Shown in pieces: positions 40,787 through 49,996 of a DNA stretch of 64,000 bases. How positions within the stretch are numbered: the first letter of the stretch is position 1; the number at the start of each line of letters is the position of its first letter. Both the position numbers and the translations under genes were made by a program. The stretch is taken from positions 124,001 to 188,000 of the forward strand of contig NZ_QJRF01000067.1 of the NCBI RefSeq assembly GCF_013393345.1, read 5' to 3'. The notes under the pieces were generated by a model. That model saw only the letters and a program-made list of their open reading frames with translations. It was not told the DNA's origin and searched no databases. This DNA comes from Pseudomonas taiwanensis (GTDB lineage: Bacteria; Pseudomonadota; Gammaproteobacteria; Pseudomonadales; Pseudomonadaceae).

Positions 40787-42952
40787 TCATTTGCCGCGGC
40801 GACGCCTGATCCAGAAAATCGACAGGGCAACCACCAGCGCGCCGGCCCCGACCAGCAGGTACTTGTAGGGGCGCAAGTGGGCGCGTAACCCGTTCCCGCG
40901 CTCTTCCCAGACACGCTTGCCGGCGGCGTCGAAATCCGGCTCTTCGCAGTTGCGGCCGAAGTTGGCCGCCCAGGGCACGTAGGGGCCATCTTCCACGTAA
41001 CGCAGGTAGTAGCCGCGCGCGTCTTTCAGGTTGCTGCCGAGCAGGAAACCGGTGGCCTTGCACAGCACCGCGGCAAAGGCCTGGCTGCTTTGTGGCAACT
41101 GGTCGGCGGCGCGGCCGGCCAGTTGCGCCGCGACCCAGCGATAGTGATAGCGGGTGTTGGGCCGAGCGAGGTTTTCGTTCTGCCGGCTCACCTCGTCCGC
41201 GCTCAGCAGGTCGCCTGGCTGCTGCTGTCCGACCTGAAGCAGGGCGAAGGAACCACCCAGGCTGTGGAAGTCCGGCGACATCTCGTACCCCAGCAGCTCC
41301 ATGCCCTGTTCGCGGGCGATCAGTGCGGCTTCATAGAGCGCCTCGGCGCGTCCGGTAGCGGTCCAGCGGGTTTCCGCCTCCTCGCGGGCCTGGCCGTAGC
41401 GACGGGCGGTGTCGCGCAGTTCGTCATCGTCAAAGTAGGGTAATGCCTCGGCATAGTGGCCTTCGCGCAGCAGACGCCGGGCCAGCAGGTTGCGCAGCTG
41501 GGCGGCGACCGGGCGTGGCTGGTAGTTTTCGCGCTCTTCCGCAGTCTGCGGTTTGGGCGCCGGCACCTTGCCGTCGACATAGCCCTTGAGTTCTTCCAGG
41601 GTGAGCACCCGTTCGGCGATGGTGGCGCTGTCCCACCAGTAGATCTCGCCGGTGCGCCAGAGCAGGTCGAAGGCATCCAGATAATCGCCACGCTGGAGCG
41701 AAAGGATGGCGTTCTCGCCGTCCACGCGGCAGCGTGGCTTCACGTCTTCCCAGTCCCAGTTCTCGGTGCGTCGGTAGCCCCAGTCTTCGTCCTTGGGGAA
41801 GGCGCGGGCGGCCTTGGCATAGGCTTCGGTGGCGCGAGTGGAGTCGCCATCGCGCAGGGCCAGCTTGGCCCGCAGCCACCAGGCAAGCCCGCTGTCGCCG
41901 GCCTTGGCGACGAAGTGCTCGGCGTCGGCATAGCGGCCGAACTGGTAGCTAAGGGCGGCCAGACGATCGGCGTTGGCCAGGTCGAGGCCAGCGTTCTCGA
42001 TCAGCAGCGCGCTGATGCGTTCATCACCGCTCTGCTCGCCGTCGATGCGGCTGAGCAGGCGGGCCGTGAGCAGCTGCTGCACTTCCGGCAGGGCCAGCAG
42101 CGGCGCCAGCTCTTCGCTGGGCATCCGCGCCAGTTCGCCGGCGAGCTGGCGCAGGGAGCTGTAGCCGGTACTGGATCGATGGGCGGTCTGGCTGGCGTAG
42201 AGGCGGATGGCGCTGGCCCAGTCACCGGCCAGATAGGCCAGGCGGGCTTCCTCGCCGAGGCTGGCAATGCCCAGCTCCAGCGGGTCGGCATAACCCTGGA
42301 TGGCGAGCTGGCGAGTCTGCTGGAACGCTTCCCGTGCGGACTGGGCGGCGTCCTCCATGAACAGGCGTTGATCTTCCTCGCTGCGCCGGGCTTCTTCGAC
42401 GGGGACGCCTTCGGGGCGGCTCAGGCTGGCCTGGGCACGTCCGAGCGAGTAAGCAGCCCAGGTACCGCGCAAGCGGCGCTGGTCTGCCGGGAGTTCCAGC
42501 ACGCGGCGGAAGTAGGCGCTGGCCAGCAGGTAGTCCTGCTGGGCAAAGGCCACTGCGCCGGCACTGTAGAGGCGCAGTTCGGCGGGCAGCTCCTGGCCCT
42601 GGTCTTCCACCTGGCTGGCGTCGGCCAGCGTGCGCAAGCGTTTCACCTGCTGGTAGAGGGTGTCTCCCAACTCCTTCTGCTCGATCTCGTCGCGCTGCTG
42701 GAGGTATCGCTCTCCTCCGTCGTCCCAATAGCCCACCAGGGTGGCATCCCCGGACTGGCCGAGGCCCGGTACAGGCTTGCCCAGGCGCGCGGCTTCAAAG
42801 GCGAAGTTGCCTTCGGGAAGTTCGGCCAGGGTCTGGGCACGGTCGCCCAGCAGGCTCAGGGGAAAGTCCGGTCCACAGGCCTGGGCACTCATGAGCGGCA
42901 GGCAGAGTGAGATGGCCAGGGCCAGGCGCCGGCGGCGTTCAGGGGTAGACAT
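40787..42952 (-). CDS. Large membrane-anchored TPR-like protein, unknown function
   Basis: A 721-residue protein. The signal peptide (ALAISLCLPLMSAQA) is followed by CGPDFPLSLL; then long helical repeat regions (for example LASAYFRRVLELPADQRRLRGTWAAYSLGRAQ and GDSTRATEAYAKAARAFPKDEDW) resembling tetratricopeptides. One C-terminal span (YKYLLVGAGALVVALSIFWI) and a basic end (RRRRGK) follow. Most of the protein should lie in the periplasm. It has an ideal AAGGAGG site. Its start overlaps the upstream DUF3142 lipoprotein gene by 14 bp, so the two likely work together. The function is not known to me. Confidence 0.8.
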   Translation of the reverse strand: MSTPERRRRLALAISLCLPLMSAQACGPDFPLSLLGDRAQTLAELPEGNFAFEAARLGKPVPGLGQSGDATLVGYWDDGGERYLQQRDEIEQKELGDTLYQQVKRLRTLADASQVEDQGQELPAELRLYSAGAVAFAQQDYLLASAYFRRVLELPADQRRLRGTWAAYSLGRAQASLSRPEGVPVEEARRSEEDQRLFMEDAAQSAREAFQQTRQLAIQGYADPLELGIASLGEEARLAYLAGDWASAIRLYASQTAHRSSTGYSSLRQLAGELARMPSEELAPLLALPEVQQLLTARLLSRIDGEQSGDERISALLIENAGLDLANADRLAALSYQFGRYADAEHFVAKAGDSGLAWWLRAKLALRDGDSTRATEAYAKAARAFPKDEDWGYRRTENWDWEDVKPRCRVDGENAILSLQRGDYLDAFDLLWRTGEIYWWDSATIAERVLTLEELKGYVDGKVPAPKPQTAEERENYQPRPVAAQLRNLLARRLLREGHYAEALPYFDDDELRDTARRYGQAREEAETRWTATGRAEALYEAALIAREQGMELLGYEMSPDFHSLGGSFALLQVGQQQPGDLLSADEVSRQNENLARPNTRYHYRWVAAQLAGRAADQLPQSSQAFAAVLCKATGFLLGSNLKDARGYYLRYVEDGPYVPWAANFGRNCEEPDFDAAGKRVWEERGNGLRAHLRPYKYLLVGAGALVVALSIFWIRRRRGK

Positions 42953-44120
42953 GGGATCCTCCTTGATCGATTTGCTGGCAGCGTGCCCAACCCAGGGCAC
43001 GTTGCTGGCCGGCGGTGAGCTGGCCTTCGGTATGACGGGTGAATACCAGCGCGTTGGCCGTGCGTTCCAGGCGATAGCCGGCAAGGGCATCGGCGGAATC
43101 GCAGGCTTGCGCCGGCAGCTCGATGCGTTGGGGCAGCGCGGTGGTCAGGTTGCCCTGATTGGCCAGTGCCAGTTCATGGAGCGTTCCACGCTGACGGATC
43201 AATGGCTGGGCGTCGGCGTACAGGCTTTCGCCGCGCGCCACGGCCTTGAGGGTCGTCAGTGGCCAGGCGCGCCGGTCGCCTTCCAGTGGCAGGCGGAACC
43301 AGATGACGCCGGCCAGGTGTTCGGGACGTTTCTGTCGCAAGTCGGCGAGCAGTTCGGCCAGTTGCTGTGGGTCTGCCTGGAGTTCGTGGCGTGGGCCAGC
43401 CAGCGCCAGCGGGCTTTCGCTTTCCACCTGTCCATTGACCAGGGCAATGCCATAAGCGGGCAGGGCGAGCTGGAAGGGGCGGTCGGAGGCCTGGCTCCAG
43501 CGTTGAGCCCAGGCCAGGGCGCGGGTAGGGTCGAAAAGACCGCTCGCGGGTGCGCTGACCGCATGGACCTGCAGCACGCTGCTGTCCACCTCGCGCAGCA
43601 GGTCCGGAAGGGTGGGGGTGTCGAGCCAGGCGGGCAGGGCGGTAATGCTGAGTTTCAGCTCAGATGGCAGTGCCTGGCGCAGGTCACGGAGGAAGGCGCG
43701 ATAGCCCGGCAAGCGTGCGCTGGCGCAGTCGTGGTCGATCTCCAGGCCTTGCACGGCAAGGCCCTGTGCGCGCCAGTCTGCCATCAGCGCGAGGATATCG
43801 TCGCGGGTGCGCTGCAGGTCCAGCTCCGGCAGTTGACCATCCAGGCGCACCACGGCCACCAGCGGTCGGCCATCGGCCCGGAGCATCCCGGCATTCACCC
43901 TGATGCGAGACCAGCCGGCACCGGGATGGGCCTGGGCGGCAAGCACCCGCAGGGTGGAAAAGTCGGTGCGGCTCGCGGCCAGGGCTTCGGCATGGGCGGG
44001 TCGCCATTGCCGTTGCCAGATATAGAGTTGCTGGTCGAGCGCGGGCGGAGCTTCCGGCCGGCAGCCAGCGGCGAGGAGCAGCAGAAGGGCGAGGACGGCA
44101 CGTAGATGAAAGACAGGCAT
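42939..44120 (-). CDS. DUF3142 lipoprotein
   Basis: A 393-residue predicted lipoprotein. The signal peptide ends in the lipobox LAAGC, so it should be anchored by its Cys to a membrane. The body resembles DUF3142, a TIM-barrel-like glycoside-hydrolase-type fold: QLYIWQRQWRPAH, VQGLEIDHDCASARLPGYRAFLRDLRQAL, LSITALPAWLD and LAGVIWFRLPLEGDRRAWPL. The acidic pair in EIDHD could be catalytic; that is inference. It overlaps the following membrane-anchored TPR-like gene by 14 bp. A GTG start five codons upstream is also possible. Confidence 0.8.
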   Translation of the reverse strand: MPVFHLRAVLALLLLLAAGCRPEAPPALDQQLYIWQRQWRPAHAEALAASRTDFSTLRVLAAQAHPGAGWSRIRVNAGMLRADGRPLVAVVRLDGQLPELDLQRTRDDILALMADWRAQGLAVQGLEIDHDCASARLPGYRAFLRDLRQALPSELKLSITALPAWLDTPTLPDLLREVDSSVLQVHAVSAPASGLFDPTRALAWAQRWSQASDRPFQLALPAYGIALVNGQVESESPLALAGPRHELQADPQQLAELLADLRQKRPEHLAGVIWFRLPLEGDRRAWPLTTLKAVARGESLYADAQPLIRQRGTLHELALANQGNLTTALPQRIELPAQACDSADALAGYRLERTANALVFTRHTEGQLTAGQQRALGWARCQQIDQGGSHVYP

Positions 44121-44293
44121 GGATGCGACGCGCACGGGGGGGCGGAGTCCTTGGGCATTCGAGCCGGAATGCGGCGAATTACATCCGCATTCCCACGCGC
44201 CGGCAAGGCCTGCTGGCGCTGGTTTGACAGTTACCCATCCGTCACCAAAGCTGCTTAGGCGGTTTCTCTATAAATCCATGCGGAGCGCAGAAT

Positions 44294-44800
44294 ATGGATA
44301 AGCGACTGCTGAGCAAGGGGTTGATCGTAGGCCTGTTGAGTGCGGCGAGTCTGGCTGCCCAAGCCGACCAAGCCGGGGGTGGCGGCTGCGGTTGGGGCCA
44401 GATGGTCTTCGAAGGTCAGCGTGGCCTTGTGCCACACCTGCTGGCCACCACTACCAACGGTACGTCGGGCAATGCCACCTTCGGCCTGACGTCGGGCACC
44501 AACGGTTGCGACTCCAGCGTCCGCATTGGCTATGGCGGCCGTTCCCTGCTGGCCATGAACGGCATGCTGGACAACATCGCCGAAGACATGGCTCAAGGCC
44601 AGGGTGAAGCGCTGGATGCCTACGCGACCCTGCTGGGAATCGAGCAGGGCGACCGTGCCCACTTCGCCCAGGTCACTCACGCCAATTTCTCCACCATCTT
44701 CTCCGGGGCGGACGTCACCGGCGAACAAGTACTGGCCGCGACCCTGGACGTGATGAGCCGAGACCAGCAACTGGCCCGATACGCCAAGCAGCCGAGTTAA
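44294..44800 (+). CDS. DUF3015 periplasmic protein
   Basis: A 168-residue protein with a signal peptide (LLSKGLIVGLLSAASLAAQA, cleavage before DQAGG). The mature part begins GGGCGWGQMVFEGQRGL and contains LATTTNGTSGNATFGLTSGTNGCDSS, the DUF3015 signature. Two cysteines could pair. The function is unknown; in pseudomonads it is a conserved neighbour of cstA. It ends at a clear intrinsic terminator. Confidence 0.88.
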   Translation: MDKRLLSKGLIVGLLSAASLAAQADQAGGGGCGWGQMVFEGQRGLVPHLLATTTNGTSGNATFGLTSGTNGCDSSVRIGYGGRSLLAMNGMLDNIAEDMAQGQGEALDAYATLLGIEQGDRAHFAQVTHANFSTIFSGADVTGEQVLAATLDVMSRDQQLARYAKQPS

Positions 44801-44819
44801 GTTCCGCAACGCATAAAAG

Positions 44820-44843
44820 AGCCGGGCAATGCCCGGCTTTTTT
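44820..44843 (+). terminator. Intrinsic terminator of the DUF3015 gene
   Basis: AGCCGGGC-AAT-GCCCGGCT followed by TTTTT, 20 nt past the stop codon. Confidence 0.9.
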
Positions 44844-44954
44844 CTAGCCCCCGGTCGCGCAAAGGGGCGTTGCAGACGGTGGCCGGCCAACGGTTGCCTC
44901 CAGACGGACTAAGCTTGTGCGGCAGCTTGTCTGTCCATCCATTCGGAGCTTCCT

Positions 44955-47021
44955 ATGAACAATAACAACAGCGTCCTGCGCCACCTGCCCTGGGCAGTGC
45001 TGGCTGTAGTCGGCGCCTGTGCTCTGGGCGTCGTCGCGCTGCGTCGCGGCGAAGCGATCAACGCCCTGTGGATAGTGGTGGCCGCCGTTGCCCTGTACCT
45101 GGTTGCCTACCGCTACTACAGCCTGTTCATCGCCAACAAGGTGATGCAGCTCGATCCCGCCCGTGCCACACCGGCGATCATCCATAACGACGGTCTGGAT
45201 TACGTTCCGACCAACAAGCACGTGCTCTTCGGCCACCACTTCGCCGCCATCGCCGGCGCCGGCCCGCTGGTGGGCCCGGTTCTCGCCGCGCAGATGGGCT
45301 ACCTGCCCGGCACGCTCTGGCTGATCTCAGGTGTGGTCCTGGCTGGTGCGGTGCAGGACTTCATGGTGTTGTTCATTTCCAGCCGCCGTGATGGTCGCTC
45401 GCTGGGCGAACTGGTGCGCGAGGAAATGGGCCAGGTGGCCGGCACCATTGCGCTGTTCGGCGCCTTCCTGATCATGATCATCATCCTCGCGGTCCTCTCG
45501 CTGATCGTGGTGAAAGCCCTGGCGGAAAGCCCGTGGGGCATGTTCACCGTGATGGCGACCATCCCGATTGCGATGCTGATGGGCATCTACATGCGCTACA
45601 TCCGCCCCGGCCGCATTGGTGAGATTTCCGTCGTCGGCGTGGTGTTGCTGCTCACCTCCATCTGGCTCGGTGGCCAGGTGGCCGCCGACCCGGTCTGGGG
45701 CCCGGCCTTCACCTTCACCGGTATACAGATCACCTGGATGCTGATCGGCTACGGCTTCGTCGCCGCAGTGCTGCCGGTGTGGCTGGTGCTGGCGCCGCGT
45801 GACTACCTGTCGACCTTCCTCAAGATCGGCACCATCATCGCGCTGGCCATTGGCATTCTGATCACCATGCCGGAACTGAAGATGCCGGCGCTGACCCAGT
45901 TCGTCGACGGCACCGGCCCGGTGTGGAAGGGCGCGCTGTTCCCGTTCCTGTTCATCACCATCGCCTGCGGCGCGGTGTCCGGCTTCCATGCGCTGATCAG
46001 CTCCGGCACCACGCCCAAATTGCTGGCCAGTGAGGCCCACGCCCGCTACATCGGTTACGGCGGCATGCTGATGGAGTCGTTCGTCGCCATCATGGCCATG
46101 GTTGCCGCTTCGGTGATCGAGCCGGGTGTGTACTTCGCCATGAACAGCCCGCCTGCCGTGGTGGGGGCGGATGTCACCAGCGTCGCCGCAGCAGTCAGCG
46201 GCTGGGGCTTCGCCATCACCCCCGAGCAACTGGAGGCGACCGCCAGGGACATCGGTGAGCACACCATCCTGGCCCGAGCCGGTGGTGCGCCGACCCTGGC
46301 CGTGGGGATCGCGCAGATCCTCCACCAGGTGCTGCCGGGCGAGAACACCATGGCCTTCTGGTACCACTTCGCGATTCTCTTCGAAGCGCTGTTCATCCTC
46401 ACTGCGGTGGACGCCGGTACCCGTGCCGGGCGCTTCATGCTGCAGGACCTGCTGGGCAACTTCGTCCCCGCGCTGAAGAAAACCGAGTCCTGGACCGCCA
46501 ACGTCATCGCCACCGCGGGTTGCGTGGCGCTGTGGGGCTGGCTGCTGTACCAGGGCGTGATCGACCCGCTGGGCGGCATCAATACCCTGTGGCCGCTGTT
46601 CGGCATCTCCAACCAGATGCTGGCCGGTATCGCCCTGATGCTGGGCTGCGTGGTGCTGATCAAGATGAAGCGCCAGCGTTATGTGTGGGTGACGCTGATT
46701 CCTGCCACCTGGCTGCTGATCTGCACCACCACCGCAGGCGTGATCAAGCTGCTCGACCCGAACCCGGCCGTCGGTTTCCTGGCCCTGGCCAAGAAGTACA
46801 GCGATGCGCTGGATGCTGGCCAGATCCTCGCCCCGGCCAAGGACATCACGCAGATGCAGCACGTGATCTTCAACGCCTACACCAACGCGACCCTGACCGT
46901 GCTGTTCCTCTTCGTGGTGCTGAGCGTGCTGTTCTACGCGCTCAAGGTGGGGCGCAACGCCTGGATGAAACCGGAGCGCACCGACAAGGAATCGCCATTC
47001 CAGCCAATTCCGGACGCTTGA
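44955..47021 (+). CDS. cstA: CstA-family carbon starvation/pyruvate transporter
   Basis: A 688-residue inner-membrane protein with about 16-18 hydrophobic segments. CstA hallmarks: [87 protein letters not shown], and [17 protein letters not shown]. The family imports pyruvate or peptides during nutrient limitation. The YbdD-like gene follows 13 bp later, as in the E. coli cstA-ybdD and btsT-yjiX pairs. Confidence 0.94.
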   Translation: MNNNNSVLRHLPWAVLAVVGACALGVVALRRGEAINALWIVVAAVALYLVAYRYYSLFIANKVMQLDPARATPAIIHNDGLDYVPTNKHVLFGHHFAAIAGAGPLVGPVLAAQMGYLPGTLWLISGVVLAGAVQDFMVLFISSRRDGRSLGELVREEMGQVAGTIALFGAFLIMIIILAVLSLIVVKALAESPWGMFTVMATIPIAMLMGIYMRYIRPGRIGEISVVGVVLLLTSIWLGGQVAADPVWGPAFTFTGIQITWMLIGYGFVAAVLPVWLVLAPRDYLSTFLKIGTIIALAIGILITMPELKMPALTQFVDGTGPVWKGALFPFLFITIACGAVSGFHALISSGTTPKLLASEAHARYIGYGGMLMESFVAIMAMVAASVIEPGVYFAMNSPPAVVGADVTSVAAAVSGWGFAITPEQLEATARDIGEHTILARAGGAPTLAVGIAQILHQVLPGENTMAFWYHFAILFEALFILTAVDAGTRAGRFMLQDLLGNFVPALKKTESWTANVIATAGCVALWGWLLYQGVIDPLGGINTLWPLFGISNQMLAGIALMLGCVVLIKMKRQRYVWVTLIPATWLLICTTTAGVIKLLDPNPAVGFLALAKKYSDALDAGQILAPAKDITQMQHVIFNAYTNATLTVLFLFVVLSVLFYALKVGRNAWMKPERTDKESPFQPIPDA

Positions 47022-47034
47022 GGAGGCTGCGCGC

Positions 47035-47238
47035 ATGTTCAATGACCTGAGCCGCATGGGCAAATACCTCGGCCAGGCTGCCCGCATGCTGGTGGGCATG
47101 CCCGACTACGACAATTACGTCGAGCACATGCACAACAAGCATCCGGACAAGCCGGTCATGACGTACGAGGAGTTCTTCCGCGAGCGCCAGGAGGCGCGCT
47201 ACGGCGGCGGCAAGGGACGGCCCATACGTTGTTGCTGA
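47035..47238 (+). CDS. YbdD/YjiX-family small protein (DUF466)
   Basis: A 67-residue protein: [53 protein letters not shown] in consecutive segments, ending IRCC. This is the YbdD/YjiX pattern invariably found downstream of CstA/BtsT transporters and needed for their full activity in some reports. The start has a GGAGG site 8-12 nt upstream. It is followed by an intrinsic terminator. Confidence 0.93.
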   Translation: MFNDLSRMGKYLGQAARMLVGMPDYDNYVEHMHNKHPDKPVMTYEEFFRERQEARYGGGKGRPIRCC

Positions 47239-47260
47239 GCTGAAAGGCAGAGGCAGGGAG

Positions 47261-47292
47261 GCGCCACGCATTGTCGTGGCGCTTCTTTTTTT
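47261..47292 (+). terminator. Intrinsic terminator of cstA-ybdD
   Basis: GCGCCACG-CATTGT-CGTGGCGC followed by TTCTTTTTTT. Confidence 0.9.
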
Positions 47293-47440
47293 CGCGTCAG
47301 ATCCGACGAATGTGGACAGGTTCGCGTTCCGGGCAATCCGGCAGCCAGACACAAGCGACTGGCAGGCACGGCCATGACGATGCCGCTCGTGATCGTTTAA
47401 ATCCTCCCCAGCCCTCATGGGAGCAGGGCGGGAGGGAACC

Positions 47441-48508
47441 ATGAAGAAGACGCTCTGCCTGTTGCTGTGCACCTTGCTGGCCGGCTTTGCCCAGGCCGAG
47501 GAGGTGCTGCGGGTCTACAACTGGACCAACTACATCGATCCCGACGTGCTCGCGGCCTTCCAGCGTGAGAGCGGGGTTCGCGTCGAGTACACCACCTTCA
47601 ATACAGCCGCCGAGCTGGATGCGGCCCTGGTCGGGGCGACGCCGTACGACCTGGTCGTGCCCTCGCATTTCCAGCTCACGCGATTGATGGGCGAAAAGCG
47701 CCTGCAGCCGTTGGACTTCAGCCAGTTGCCCCATTACGGCAGCCTGGACCCGGCACTGCTGGCCATGCTGGCCGGATTCGATTCGGCGAACCGCTACGTG
47801 GTGCCCTATCTCTGGGGATCGGTAGGCCTGGTGAGCAATCCGTCCCTGGCCGAAGCCGCACTTGGCGGCGCCTTGCCGAACAGTTGGAGCCTGCTCTTCG
47901 ACGAGCAACAACGATCGCGCCTTGCGAGCTGCGGTCTGGGGATGCTGGATGCGCCGGAGGAAACCCTGTCGCTCTGGCTCAACTATCGGGGGCGCAACCT
48001 GAGCAAGGGTGGCACCCGGCAGGTCGATCAGGCGGGCAAGCAACTGCTGGCCATGCAGGGGCAGATTCGTAACCTGGACAACGACGGCTACGTCGCCGAT
48101 CTCGCCAGCGGCAAGCTCTGCGTGGCCATGGCCTGGGTCGGACATGCGCTGACGGCCGCAGAGAAGAATCCTGCCCTGCGCTTCCGGATTCCCGATGAGG
48201 GCGCGCTGGTCTTCATCGACAGCCTGGCCATCCCCGCCAACGCTGCGCGGCCGGACCTGGCCTATCGCTTCATCGACTTCCTGCTGCAGCCGGATAACGC
48301 CCGCCGTAATGCCCTGGCATCGCATTTCTACTCGCCGCTGAAGGCCGACTCGCCGGAAATGGCCCGGCTGGCGAAGGAGCAGCCGATGCTGGTGCCCAAC
48401 CAGGCCGAGCGCAAGCGGCTGTACCTGCTGGAACGCCTGACGCCGGCGCAGAAGGAGAGGGTGGATGCGCTGTGGCAGCAGATCAAGGCGGCGCGTACTG
48501 GTGGGTGA
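47441..48508 (+). CDS. Orphan polyamine-type extracellular solute-binding protein
   Basis: A 355-residue periplasmic protein with a signal peptide (LCLLLCTLLAGFAQA). The mature N terminus EEVLRVYNWTNYIDPDVLAAFQRESGVRVEY is typical of PotD/PotF/SpuD spermidine/putrescine receptors, as are TPYDLVVPSHFQLTRLM, VVPYLWGSVGLVSNP and VFIDSLAIPANAARPDLAYRFIDFLLQPDNA. No ABC permease or ATPase genes are adjacent, so it must pair with a distant transporter or act as a sensor. Start ATG at 47441 has a GGGAGG site. Confidence 0.88.
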   Translation: MKKTLCLLLCTLLAGFAQAEEVLRVYNWTNYIDPDVLAAFQRESGVRVEYTTFNTAAELDAALVGATPYDLVVPSHFQLTRLMGEKRLQPLDFSQLPHYGSLDPALLAMLAGFDSANRYVVPYLWGSVGLVSNPSLAEAALGGALPNSWSLLFDEQQRSRLASCGLGMLDAPEETLSLWLNYRGRNLSKGGTRQVDQAGKQLLAMQGQIRNLDNDGYVADLASGKLCVAMAWVGHALTAAEKNPALRFRIPDEGALVFIDSLAIPANAARPDLAYRFIDFLLQPDNARRNALASHFYSPLKADSPEMARLAKEQPMLVPNQAERKRLYLLERLTPAQKERVDALWQQIKAARTGG

Positions 48509-48562
48509 GGGAAGCCCTGCTCGCACACAATCTTGCCAATCCGGCATGAGCTGAACACCCAT

Positions 48563-48592
48563 GAAAAAGCCCGGCATTTGCCGGGCTTTTTC
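48563..48592. terminator. Bidirectional terminator between the binding-protein gene and glyA
   Basis: GAAAAAGCCCGGC-ATTT-GCCGGGCTTTTTC, a 13-bp perfect stem with A and T runs inside the arms, 13 nt from the glyA stop. Confidence 0.92.
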
Positions 48593-48605
48593 ATTGCGCT
48601 GTCGC

Positions 48606-49859
48606 TTACTTGCCGTAAACCGGCAGCTTGGCGCAGATGGCCTTGACCTTCTCGCGAACCGCGTCGATCACGGACTCGTCGCCCATGTTCTCGAGGATGT
48701 CGCAGATCCAGCCAGCCAGTTCGCGGCACTCGGTTTCCTTGAAGCCACGAGTGGTGACCGCCGGGGTGCCGATACGCAGGCCGGAGGTGACGAACGGGGA
48801 ACGCGGGTCGTTCGGCACGGAGTTCTTGTTCACGGTGATGAAGGCGCGACCCAGGGCGGCGTCGGCGTCTTTACCGGTGATGTCCTGCTTGATCAGCGAC
48901 AGCAGGAACAGGTGGTTCTGGGTGCCGCCGGAAACCACGTCGAAGCCGCGGTCGATGAAGACCTGGGCCATGGTCTGGGCGTTCTTCAGGACCTGCTGCT
49001 GGTAGGTCTTGAACTCAGGCTGCAGGGCTTCCTTGAAGCACACGGCCTTGGCGGCGATCACGTGCTCCAGCGGGCCACCCTGGGCGCCCGGGAATACGGC
49101 GGAGTTCAGCTTCTTCTCGATCTCTTCGTTCTTGCGAGCGAGGATCAGGCCGCCACGCGGACCGCGCAGGGTCTTGTGGGTGGTGGTGGTGACCACGTCG
49201 GCGAACGGAACCGGGTTCGGGTAGACGCCAGCGGCGACCAGGCCGGCAACGTGGGCCATGTCGACGAACAGGTAGGCGCCTACCTTGTCGGCGATGGCGC
49301 GGAAGCGCGGGAAGTCCAGGACCTGGGAGTAGGCGGAGAAGCCGGCGACGATCATCTTCGGCTTGTGCTCGACGGCCAGGCGCTCGACTTCGTCGTAGTC
49401 GATCAGGCCGTTGGCATCGATGCCGTACTGCACGGCGTTGTACAGCTTGCCGGAGGAGCTGACGCTGGCGCCGTGGGTCAGGTGACCGCCGTGGGCCAGG
49501 CTCATGCCGAGGATGGTGTCACCGGCGTTGAGCAGGGCCAGGTAGACGGCGCTGTTGGCCTGGGAGCCGGCGTGCGGCTGGACGTTGGCGTAGTCGGCGC
49601 CGAACAGTTCCTTGGCGCGGTCGATGGCCAGTTGCTCGACGATGTCGACGTACTCGCAACCACCGTAGTAGCGCTTGTGCGGGTAGCCTTCGGCGTACTT
49701 GTTGGTCAGCACGGAGCCCTGGGCTTCCATCACCGCCGGGCTGGTGTAGTTCTCGGAGGCGATGAGCTCGATGTGCTCTTCCTGGCGCTGGGCTTCTTGC
49801 TCCATGGCGGCGAACAGGTCGGCATCGTAGCGGGCGAGGGTCAAATCACGGCTGAACAT
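48606..49859 (-). CDS. glyA: Serine hydroxymethyltransferase
   Basis: A 417-residue PLP enzyme that interconverts serine and glycine and feeds the one-carbon pool. Motifs include [55 protein letters not shown], and the PLP-lysine block [19 protein letters not shown]. Length equals E. coli GlyA. Pseudomonads have several glyA copies; this one, next to morA, corresponds by position to PA4602. A GAGGACC site precedes the ATG. Confidence 0.97.
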   Translation of the reverse strand: MFSRDLTLARYDADLFAAMEQEAQRQEEHIELIASENYTSPAVMEAQGSVLTNKYAEGYPHKRYYGGCEYVDIVEQLAIDRAKELFGADYANVQPHAGSQANSAVYLALLNAGDTILGMSLAHGGHLTHGASVSSSGKLYNAVQYGIDANGLIDYDEVERLAVEHKPKMIVAGFSAYSQVLDFPRFRAIADKVGAYLFVDMAHVAGLVAAGVYPNPVPFADVVTTTTHKTLRGPRGGLILARKNEEIEKKLNSAVFPGAQGGPLEHVIAAKAVCFKEALQPEFKTYQQQVLKNAQTMAQVFIDRGFDVVSGGTQNHLFLLSLIKQDITGKDADAALGRAFITVNKNSVPNDPRSPFVTSGLRIGTPAVTTRGFKETECRELAGWICDILENMGDESVIDAVREKVKAICAKLPVYGK

Positions 49860-49996
49860 GGCGGTCCTCTTAAGGATCGGTGCTAGGAAAGGGCCGCATT
49901 CTACCTGATCGGTCGCTGGCTGGCATATGAAGGTCGGTCATGTGACAGACAAGTGGCCCTCATGGCCACCATCACCGTCCAGGACGGAACGCCGCC

